A stretch of 64,000 nucleotides of DNA, from contig NZ_JNKF01000018.1 in NCBI RefSeq assembly GCF_000702825.1, forward strand, positions 1 through 64,000. The letters run 5' to 3'. Positions 1 through 6,439 of this stretch are shown piece by piece (the stretch's first letter is position 1; each line of letters begins with the position of its first letter). Source of the stretch: Prevotella sp. P6B1 (lineage in GTDB: Bacteria; Bacteroidota; Bacteroidia; Bacteroidales; Bacteroidaceae). The translations under genes were made by a program, and so were the position numbers. Under the pieces are notes generated by a model. The model had not been told where the DNA came from. It saw only the letters and a program-made list of their open reading frames with translations, and did no database searches.

Positions 1-107
1 CCACGTCCCATGTGCAGTTGTCCACAGATTTCGCGGTGTGGGATGCTTGCCGCCAGCATTTGAAATGCTCTTTTTAACTTGCTCATTGTTACATTTTGGT
101 TTGCCAT
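1..107 (-). CDS. istA: IS21-type transposase IstA, N-terminus only (runs off left edge)
   Basis: The minus strand from the ATG at 107-105 reads MANQNVTMSKLKRAFQMLAA, continues SIPHREICGQLHMGRG, and leaves the window in frame. A short helix-turn-helix of this kind (KLKRAFQML...HREICGQLHMGR) is typical of the first 35 residues of IS21-family IstA, which binds the element ends. A TATCTTTG -7 box lies just upstream, and a tandem array at 184-308 fits the multiple terminal repeats of IS21 elements. The rest of istA and istB must lie to the left. The family call rests on 35 residues plus the repeats, so another HTH transposase is possible. Confidence 0.62.
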   Translation of the reverse strand, partial: MANQNVTMSKLKRAFQMLAASIPHREICGQLHMGR

Positions 108-137
108 ATCTCGCTAAAGGTTTTGTATTTCCTTCGG

Positions 138-145
138 CAAAGATA
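138..145 (-). promoter_or_regulatory. -7 box of the transposase gene
   Basis: The minus strand reads TATCTTTG, a perfect match to the Bacteroidota -7 consensus TAnnTTTG, about 30 nt upstream of the istA start. No TTTG -33 element is found at the usual 19-21 nt spacing. Confidence 0.55.
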
Positions 146-183
146 GTAATTTAACTTCAATGGCAGAACCGAAATGAACTTTT

Positions 184-308
184 GGTACCGATTCGAGCGC
201 TACAGCGGTACCGATTGGTGCGCTACGCTGGTACCGGTTGGAGTGCTATGGTGGTACCGATTGGTGCGCTACGGTGGTACCGATTCAAGCGCTACGATGG
301 TACCGTTT
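184..308. repeat. Five 23-bp tandem repeats plus a partial copy, IS end
   Basis: Units begin at 184, 207, 230, 253 and 276, with a partial unit at 299. Each starts GGTACCGATT (one copy GGTACCGGTT) and carries a variable GCGCTAC core. IS21-family ends usually carry several internal copies of the transposase-binding repeat, and the array lies between istA and the interrupted gene, so it is read as the right terminal region of the insertion. The exact IS tip is probably near 295-312; no second end is in view to confirm it. Confidence 0.72.
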
Positions 309-834
309 CGCCGATATTATCAGCTAATAGTTGAAAACCTTTAAGCCATTTATAATTTGCATCTATAAGCCCTATATTTATAGCCTTTTTAAAGTATCTT
401 TTTGCCTCATCGTTATTTAATAAATCTGGCAAAATAACATTGTTAGTTTCCTCTTGTTGAGGCTCTGGGGCGGCTTTCTCTGGCTCTGGTTGTACTTCAT
501 CCAGAAACTCTTTATAAAGTGTTTCTCGCTCACTTTTTAGCTGCTCTCGCTCTTTCCATTGTAAATGCAGTGAAAGTGCTTTGCCGCTTAGTTTGTCGTT
601 TATCTGCTTAATTCTCAAAAGCAACTCCAAAACCTTATCGGCTTTTGCTTTTTCATCGTTGAGGCTTTCCCCCTCTGCCACGCCATATAGATAACGGCCA
701 CCCTCATCTGGGGTTGTTTCATAGTATCTCTCTGGGTTGAGGCTATCACCGCCAAACCTCTCTGTTTTCCAACCATCAAACCACTCGTTTATTTCTCTTA
801 GTGATTTATTAAAGTCTATAGGCCATATTTCCAT
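292..834 (-). pseudogene. Mobile-element protein truncated at its C-terminus by the IS insertion
   Basis: A 180-residue reading frame whose last residues (ETVPS) and stop codon come from the repeat array of the IS, so the natural C-terminus is missing. The segment before the break (AKRYFKKAINIGLIDANYKWL) resembles the C-terminal motif of small accessory proteins found beside tyrosine recombinases in Bacteroidota elements, which normally continue with a further helix. The middle (residues about 80-125) is a charged coiled-coil stretch. The start at 834 is 25 nt after the stop of the 860-1243 gene, in the order integrase, S24-like, this gene. Molecular function unknown. Confidence 0.6.
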
Positions 835-859
835 ATTAACACCCTCCTTTTATTCTGTT

Positions 860-1243
860 TTATTCTTCTACACCATCCACAATATATACTCTCTCTATTG
901 CATCCATTTTTAAGTAAACATCTGTTTTCTTGGGGTTGTAAAAAACCAACCTCAAACAGCCTGTTAACTCATCAAGTCCTACAACCTCTTTTACTACACA
1001 ATACCGCTTTCCATTTTGCCTTGATACTATTGCACACACCTTTCCTCTCATTTCCTCAATATGCCTGTAGATATGGAAAACGCCATCATCACACTCTAAC
1101 TCGTGTACTTTTAGCTTTTGCCCATCTTTTAGCCTTATTGGTGCCTCTGGTGCATCCATACAATCACCATCAACCCAAAATCTAACCTCACATTTACTAA
1201 GATCCAGATCTACAGGGTAGCCGATTTGTTTCTTTTTCTCCAT
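860..1243 (-). CDS. Small LexA/S24-fold-like protein with Cys at the serine position
   Basis: 127 residues, starting 3 nt after the integrase stop and probably co-transcribed with it. The order of motifs recalls the C-terminal S24/LexA peptidase fold: VDGDCMDAPEAPIRLKDGQ (residues about 24-42) lines up with the VxGDSMxPxIxDGD block, and GKVCAIV...GKRYCVVKEVVG (about 68-89) with the GxxVxAxxxGxxxVKRL block. The nucleophile Ser of GDSM is Cys here, while the Lys of the VK block is kept. No DNA-binding domain precedes it. It may be a regulator or accessory of the element; the fold call is an inference from pattern similarity only. Confidence 0.45.
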   Translation of the reverse strand: MEKKKQIGYPVDLDLSKCEVRFWVDGDCMDAPEAPIRLKDGQKLKVHELECDDGVFHIYRHIEEMRGKVCAIVSRQNGKRYCVVKEVVGLDELTGCLRLVFYNPKKTDVYLKMDAIERVYIVDGVEE

Positions 1244-1246
1244 ACC

Positions 1247-2515
1247 TTAACCCTCCATCAGTTTGCTAAGTTCTGCCATCGCCTGCTTTTTCTGTTCGTC
1301 TACAACCCTTGTATAGCGTTCTGTATATCTTAGGTTGCTGTGTCCCATCATTTCTTGTACAACTCTCACACTAAAGCCTTTCTGGGCTGCTGTTGCTGCC
1401 ATATTAGTACCAAAAGAGTGCCTTGCACAATGCCACGTTATATGTTTATCAATCCCCGCTCTCTTAGTCCATCGCCTTAGGGCTTTAAGGCACATTGTAT
1501 GGCTTGGTAGATCAAACACTAAGGCGTTTTTCTCTGCCGCCTCCATCTTGTCAGCAATCAAAGCCAACAGGCCATCTGTAAGGGGTAAAGAAACGCTGCT
1601 GTGTTTGCTGTGTCCTTTGGTCTTGTTCTGTTCATAAATTAGCACTCTGTTGGCAAAGTCAAAGTTTCCAAAGGTCAACTCTTTAATATCACAAAAGCGC
1701 ATACCTGTGTACAGGCAAAAGATAAAAGCGTTTCTGATCTCTTTGTTTTCCCCTGTATAGTGGGTTTCCATCAGCTGCTTTTCTTCTTCTGGGCTTAGAA
1801 AGTCCTTAACCAAAACGCCCTCATCCACCATTATTGATATGGTTTTCCCCTCGCTATCGACAAAAGGCCTTTGGTAGTTTATATTGCACTTTGTTGCACA
1901 ACTCTTAAACACTTTCTTAAAACGCTGATAAATGCTTTTAGCCCCCTCTCCACTACTCCTACTCTGCAGATACTCTGTGAAAGCCTCAACCATTTCACTA
2001 TTTATCTGTTCTGGTCTTATCTCTGTTTTATATCTGGTGTACTCTGGTGTATCTCTTAGAAAGTCCTTAAAACGCTGTAAGGCCATCTGTATCATTCTAA
2101 CATCTTTCTTGGTGTATGCATCCAGATACTCTTGGAAATACTCCAAAAAGTTGATCTTGACTTTCTTCTGTAACCTATAGCCGTTTTCTTGTTCCAGAAA
2201 CTCTTGTTCTTTCTCCTGTCTTATCTTCTTTGCTAATAATAGGGTTTCTTTGTTGTGGTTTCTGTCTATCGGGCTTTTGGGCTTTGCAACCAAATATAAA
2301 TTTAGGTTTTCTTTTCTTCTGATATGCTTAACCTTAAATTTGGGCGTGCCTGCCATCCTGCCACTCTCATACAATACAGGATCGCCAAACTCATCCAATA
2401 CAGGCTCGCTTTCTCTACCTAAGTAATACTCCAGATAGAGGCTTATTTGTCCGTCTGATAACAACCTTTGCTCTAACCTTGGGTTGTCTTTGGTCTTGTT
2501 TTCTAACTTTGCCAT
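1247..2515 (-). CDS. Tyrosine recombinase / integrase of a mobile element
   Basis: Catalyses site-specific integration and excision. Numbered from the chosen 422-residue start MAKLENKT, the active-site set is Arg273 (TGMRFCDIKEL), His362 and Arg365 (HCARHSFGTN), His392 (MMGHSNLRY) and nucleophile Tyr401 (ERYTRV). A SAM-like core-binding domain covers about residues 110-215. An upstream in-frame ATG at 2554 overlaps a TAACTTTG -7 box at 2559-2552, so it would lie at or before the transcript start; the start at 2515 is preferred. Two accessory genes follow in the same direction. The integrase is the last element gene before the chromosomal kinase gene, so the element end lies in roughly 2520-2745. 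Confidence 0.9.
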   Translation of the reverse strand: MAKLENKTKDNPRLEQRLLSDGQISLYLEYYLGRESEPVLDEFGDPVLYESGRMAGTPKFKVKHIRRKENLNLYLVAKPKSPIDRNHNKETLLLAKKIRQEKEQEFLEQENGYRLQKKVKINFLEYFQEYLDAYTKKDVRMIQMALQRFKDFLRDTPEYTRYKTEIRPEQINSEMVEAFTEYLQSRSSGEGAKSIYQRFKKVFKSCATKCNINYQRPFVDSEGKTISIMVDEGVLVKDFLSPEEEKQLMETHYTGENKEIRNAFIFCLYTGMRFCDIKELTFGNFDFANRVLIYEQNKTKGHSKHSSVSLPLTDGLLALIADKMEAAEKNALVFDLPSHTMCLKALRRWTKRAGIDKHITWHCARHSFGTNMAATAAQKGFSVRVVQEMMGHSNLRYTERYTRVVDEQKKQAMAELSKLMEG

Positions 2516-2551
2516 AACTAACTTTTTATCTTTTGGTTTCTTTTTCTGGTG

Positions 2552-2619
2552 CAAAGTTAAAAAATATTTTCAAAAGGTGTACTATAAGGTGTACTAAATA
2601 ATCTAAAATAGTACACCTT
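2552..2619 (-). promoter_or_regulatory. Integrase promoter with a repeat-based operator
   Basis: TAACTTTG at 2559-2552 on the minus strand is a -7 box. Just upstream, AAGGTGTACT occurs at 2574-2583 and 2586-2595 as direct repeats 12 nt apart, and its inverse AGTACACCTT at 2610-2619 forms a 10-bp inverted pair with a 14-nt spacer. The repeats cover the place where the -33 box should be. They could be an operator for an element regulator or arm-type sites for the recombinase. Confidence 0.6.
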
Positions 2620-2744
2620 GGAGAAACTAAGTGAAAACATTAAAAATGTAAAACACTGAAAATCAATACTTTTTGTTTCTCATTTTTTCAGATTTTTGCA
2701 GGGTTGTGTATCGGGTCTGGGTACCAAGATTCTTCAAAAGCAAT

Positions 2745-2775
2745 AAGTGCTGTTGGTTTTATATCAGCAGCACTT
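2745..2775 (-). terminator. Hairpin directly after the sensor kinase stop
   Basis: AAGTGCTG at 2745-2752 pairs with CAGCACTT at 2768-2775, four nt beyond the stop of the 2779-4446 gene. On the minus strand the T run after it is poor (TTATTGCTTTT), so this is only a weak intrinsic terminator candidate. Confidence 0.35.
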
Positions 2776-2778
2776 TTC

Positions 2779-4446
2779 TTATCTCGGAAGTGTGAGAATG
2801 AACCGGGCACCGGGTGAGTATGTGGTGTCGAGTACCACATCGCCCCCCATGCGGCGCGCCAGACTGCGCGCCACGCTGAGTCCGATACCTGTACCGTCAT
2901 AATAGTCGTCAAGCTGTACAAACTCCTCAAAAATATGTTCGGCCTCTTCGGCAGGTACGCCTATTCCGGTATCTTCAACGGCGAACTCTATATTTTCGGG
3001 TGTCACTCTGACATTGAGCGATGCTCGTCTTTCTGACGATTTTGTGGTGTATTTTTGTGCGTTATCCAGCAGACAGCTTAGTGCACTAACTGCCGATTCT
3101 ATATTAGTCTTGATTCTGATGGTCTCGGCCTTGGGTGTTATGTTCATATTGAATGATAGACCTTGAGCGTCGCTTATGCAACTGGTGCTGACAGCGCTTC
3201 GGGCTATGTCTGCCGCTGTTGTCTCGTCGTTGCGCTCTATCACACTGCGGCTTCCAGCCTCGCTCAGTTCCAGCATACGGTTAACCAAACGGGTGATACG
3301 ATTGGTGTTTTCAATGATATTATGACCTATTTGTTTTTTTTCTTCGTTGCTCAGGTCCATGTCGGGGGTGGTGATAACTTGAGTGAAGCCGCTCAGAATG
3401 TTCAGAGGTGTACGTATCTCGTGAGATATCTGCTTGATGAAGTTTTGTTTCATCTTGGCTGATTCCTCGGCTTTCTCACTGGCTGCAATCAGTTGGTGGT
3501 TAGTTTCAAGCAGTTCCTCATGGCTCATTTCCAAAATCTTATAGTTGGTTTCGAGCATCGCATTGGTCAACTTTAATTTGCGGCGAGAACGATACATCAT
3601 ACCTGTGTAGAGAATTAGGAACAGAGTTCCTACAGCAAACAGCAGATACCACATCCACTGGGGAACACGTGTTTCTACGCTATGTTTGAAGTTGTCGCCA
3701 TAGATGCTGTCGATAATGCCTGCGGCCTCCATTCTGTCCAGCTCCTGATCGATGGCGTCAATCAGTTCTTTATTGTGGCTTACATAGCAGTATTCGCGTG
3801 GCTGCATGGAGATTTCTTCGGCCTGTAGTTGGTTCAGGTGGTAATGCTGAATAAAGTACTTGGCTTGGTAACTATAGCAGATGATGGCATCATATTTGCC
3901 GATGGCCAGATTCTGAAAAGCCTCGTTTAAGTCGTAGACACGCACGCTTTTGCCGCCTTCACGTTTAATCAACTCTGTAATGGGACGTGAATTGAGAAAG
4001 GCAAGAGTCTTGCCTTTCAGGTTACGGAAGTCAAATTTTTTGTAATCTGACTTACGATATACCACCTGATAATACAGACGGAAGATGGGGTGGGAGTAGT
4101 GGATGCTGTCTTTGCGATAAGGCGAATAGACCATCATGGCCAGATCTGTCTCACCGTTCAGTACGTCGGACGCAACCTTTCCCCACAATGCGGGCACGTA
4201 ATAGAACTTTAACCCGAGACGACTCATCAGTTCGTGGGTAAAGTCAACATCGTAGCCACGTGGTTTCCCATCACGCCCCACTGATTGTAGGGGGGCATAG
4301 TTGGCATCAAGGCCTATGGTTATGGGCTGCTTGAATGTGTATTTCTGATCTTTGGCTGCATGGGCAACCAAAGTAGAGACGCTGATAGCTAATAGTAGTA
4401 TCAGCCGATGGGTAGTTAGTTTGCTATTCGTCATGTGAATGGTCAT
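2779..4446 (-). CDS. Sensor histidine kinase with periplasmic solute-binding domain
   Basis: 555 residues. A signal or anchor peptide (about 13-31) is followed by a bacterial type 3 solute-binding domain (about 38-258, starting TIGLDANYAPLQS), one membrane segment (about 264-284, MWYLLFAVGTLFLILYTG), a short coiled coil, a HisKA domain with phospho-acceptor His342 (SHEIRTPLN), and a HATPase domain with N box DNAQKYT (461-467), G1 DTGIG (492-496) and G2 GTGIGLS (518-524). The layout recalls BvgS/EvgS-type sensors but has no receiver or Hpt domain, so the partner regulator is elsewhere. The ligand is probably an amino acid-like or small polar solute (inference). It has its own promoter at 4472-4503 and lies downstream of the envelope operon on the same strand. 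An alternative start is Met5. Confidence 0.87.
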   Translation of the reverse strand: MTIHMTNSKLTTHRLILLLAISVSTLVAHAAKDQKYTFKQPITIGLDANYAPLQSVGRDGKPRGYDVDFTHELMSRLGLKFYYVPALWGKVASDVLNGETDLAMMVYSPYRKDSIHYSHPIFRLYYQVVYRKSDYKKFDFRNLKGKTLAFLNSRPITELIKREGGKSVRVYDLNEAFQNLAIGKYDAIICYSYQAKYFIQHYHLNQLQAEEISMQPREYCYVSHNKELIDAIDQELDRMEAAGIIDSIYGDNFKHSVETRVPQWMWYLLFAVGTLFLILYTGMMYRSRRKLKLTNAMLETNYKILEMSHEELLETNHQLIAASEKAEESAKMKQNFIKQISHEIRTPLNILSGFTQVITTPDMDLSNEEKKQIGHNIIENTNRITRLVNRMLELSEAGSRSVIERNDETTAADIARSAVSTSCISDAQGLSFNMNITPKAETIRIKTNIESAVSALSCLLDNAQKYTTKSSERRASLNVRVTPENIEFAVEDTGIGVPAEEAEHIFEEFVQLDDYYDGTGIGLSVARSLARRMGGDVVLDTTYSPGARFILTLPR

Positions 4447-4471
4447 TCCTTTCTCTCTCTCGTTTCGGGTG

Positions 4472-4503
4472 CAAAGATAAGAATAAAAATTGGAAGTCTC
4501 AAA
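4472..4503 (-). promoter_or_regulatory. Canonical promoter of the sensor kinase
   Basis: On the minus strand TTTG at 4503-4500 and TATCTTTG at 4479-4472 are separated by exactly 20 nt, the classic -33/-7 layout of Bacteroidota. The start codon is about 26 nt downstream of the -7 box. Confidence 0.7.
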
Positions 4504-4577
4504 TTTCTAAGATAAAATGTAAAAATGTGCTACAGGCAATATCGCGTGCAGCACATTTATTTCATTTCTCGCACGCT

Positions 4578-5222
4578 TTATTCGATGACGTCAGGGATGT
4601 ATGTAACTTCGATGCCGTCCTTTACAAAGATGGGCAGGCCCGAGTCGGTGTTTACGTATTCAATAGATAGGGTGACATCGCGAGGTCCCAGCATGCGACC
4701 ATCGACTTCAAAAATCGATTTGTCGAGAATCACCGTGTTGCCATTCTTGCTTTTCAGCTTCTTGGTGAGCATGGTGTCGCCATACTTATAGGTAGCCTGG
4801 AAATAGCACTTTTCATTCAGTTCTACCTCGGCAGGTAACTCGATAGAATCGAGCAGGTCGTATTGGCTTTCAAAAACGCTACCCAACTTCTCATAGATAG
4901 TCTTAGGCGCATCGCTGGTATCCATAAAGTCGTTAGTCGACAGCCGCTTACTACTGATGAGTGCCTCCATACCTGTTTTGCGTATGTACTGTTTGCCCAG
5001 CATGAGCATCTGTTTCTTGGTTGTGAGGTTGAAAACCTTCACGGCCTGTTTGTCCTTTGCCCACTTAATGGCGTTCACATCACTGAAGGTGTCGCCCACT
5101 TTCACTTTCTTGCCGTTATTATAGGTGAGTGAAGCATCGTTGATGAAGAGCACCTTGTAGTTGTCGGCGCTGGCGTAGCTGAGCCACGAGGCCAGACATG
5201 TGAGTAAGAGTAATCTTTTCAT
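4578..5222 (-). CDS. Small periplasmic protein, last gene of the CHASE2 envelope operon
   Basis: 214 residues with signal peptide MKRLLLLTCLASWLSYASA. I do not recognise a named family. The N-terminal part (about 20-70: FINDASLTYNNGKKVKVGDTF, then INAIKWAKDKQAVKVFN-like text) looks like a small beta-rich domain often seen in Bacteroidota envelope proteins, and residues about 125-214 look like a second beta-sandwich. It overlaps the CHASE2 gene by 4 nt (ATGA type), which argues for translational coupling and a joint function. It may be a periplasmic partner of the CHASE2 sensor. Confidence 0.7.
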   Translation of the reverse strand: MKRLLLLTCLASWLSYASADNYKVLFINDASLTYNNGKKVKVGDTFSDVNAIKWAKDKQAVKVFNLTTKKQMLMLGKQYIRKTGMEALISSKRLSTNDFMDTSDAPKTIYEKLGSVFESQYDLLDSIELPAEVELNEKCYFQATYKYGDTMLTKKLKSKNGNTVILDKSIFEVDGRMLGPRDVTLSIEYVNTDSGLPIFVKDGIEVTYIPDVIE

Positions 5223-6427
5223 TTCTTCTTGTTTTTATAGATGTTATACTTCTGCATAAATGTGTCGTAGAGAGAGTAGACAGTGGTAGGAACCCACATG
5301 TTGAATGCTAAGTCGAACCAGCTGGCTACCAAAGCGATAATCAGGAACACTGTGGCTGTACTGGCAAACGATAGCACGATGCTGAGCCAGGGATTCATGA
5401 CCATTGATGAGAATGAGTGTCCCGAGAGATAGAATAGACCAATGATAATGTAGATGACAAACAGGATTGCCATGTAGGTCCAGTTGACAAGATGGGCGCC
5501 TTGAGTCAGGGCAATGTAGCCATTGAACAGAATGCTGGAGCCTGGCTGTGGACCAAGGAATGTGGAATGAACATCACTCTTGAAGTCGCCGATGATAACC
5601 AGCTTGTCATCTATTTGTTCGCTCACCGACATTACGCCCATCTCGTCGAGATCGAGCATGTCGGCGCTCAGATAGATATAGTTGCGTTCGCGTGCTTGCC
5701 CTTCCTCGTCAAGCAGACTGCCTGTCACACGGATAGGTAGCAGAAGCGTAGCACTATTCTGACATAGGCGTCCGTTGTCGGTATACCATAGTCCGCCCCA
5801 GTGCCGCTTGATAGTTGAGCCGCAACGGTCCTGATAGATCTTGAGGGCTACCGACTCATCATCGTCGTGTATGTATTGATAACGCGAGAAAGTGAGTGCC
5901 TGCCATGTAGTGGCATAGTCGGCATTTGAGGCCTTCCTGTAAAGGTTGCTGTCGCACATGACTGCCCCTTTGTGCTTTGGGATGACCAAGCGGTCCATCG
6001 ATAGGATGGTGCTGAAGAGTGCCGAGTCGTATTCAGTCTCCATGCCTTCCTCGAAGAATACATCCATAAAGATGTAACGATAGTTGTTGGCAGCCTTAGC
6101 TTTGGTGAGAAACTCCAGTAACTTGCCGCGATCTGTAATGATGGTATTACCTACAGGAACCTCGTTCTCGGTGTAGGGGACAAGCATCTTGTCGTAGCAC
6201 ACGTTAATCATCAGAACGCTGTCGGGGATCTGACCAATCTGTATACCGAGGAATTTCTTGTAGTCGGTTATTTGTTTGAGCGCACCAGTCTCACCCGGCA
6301 GAGGATAGCCCGAGTTGCCCATCACGTAGGTGAAGATGATAATGACGGTGCTCGTGAGCACGGAGAGTGTGACGAGGTGCAGATGCTGGTGTATCCAGCT
6401 TGTTATGCGTTTCCAAATGGCCTTCAT
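5219..6427 (-). CDS. Orphan CHASE2-domain membrane sensor without output domain
   Basis: 402 residues. One membrane segment near residues 17-37 is followed by an extracytoplasmic CHASE2 domain (about 40-310; typical stretches include DSVLMINVCYD, RYIFMDVFFEE, DKLVIIGDFKSDVH and HSTFLGPQPGSSILFNGYIA). Hydrophobic segments then fall at about 313-335 and 343-372, with a basic tail (YNIYKNKKK). CHASE2 normally feeds a cyclase, kinase or GGDEF domain; none is present here, so the signal must pass to a partner. The gene starts 12 nt after the stop of the giant helical-repeat gene and overlaps the next gene by 4 nt. Confidence 0.85.
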   Translation of the reverse strand: MKAIWKRITSWIHQHLHLVTLSVLTSTVIIIFTYVMGNSGYPLPGETGALKQITDYKKFLGIQIGQIPDSVLMINVCYDKMLVPYTENEVPVGNTIITDRGKLLEFLTKAKAANNYRYIFMDVFFEEGMETEYDSALFSTILSMDRLVIPKHKGAVMCDSNLYRKASNADYATTWQALTFSRYQYIHDDDESVALKIYQDRCGSTIKRHWGGLWYTDNGRLCQNSATLLLPIRVTGSLLDEEGQARERNYIYLSADMLDLDEMGVMSVSEQIDDKLVIIGDFKSDVHSTFLGPQPGSSILFNGYIALTQGAHLVNWTYMAILFVIYIIIGLFYLSGHSFSSMVMNPWLSIVLSFASTATVFLIIALVASWFDLAFNMWVPTTVYSLYDTFMQKYNIYKNKKK

Positions 6428-6439
6428 GGGCTGTTGGTT

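Noticed and set aside
184-308. Possible CRISPR array
   Set aside because: The 23-bp units abut without spacers and include the start of an IS end, so this is a tandem repeat.
2620-2745. tRNA gene as integration target
   Set aside because: No cloverleaf or TTCGAA-type T-loop arm could be found by eye on either strand.
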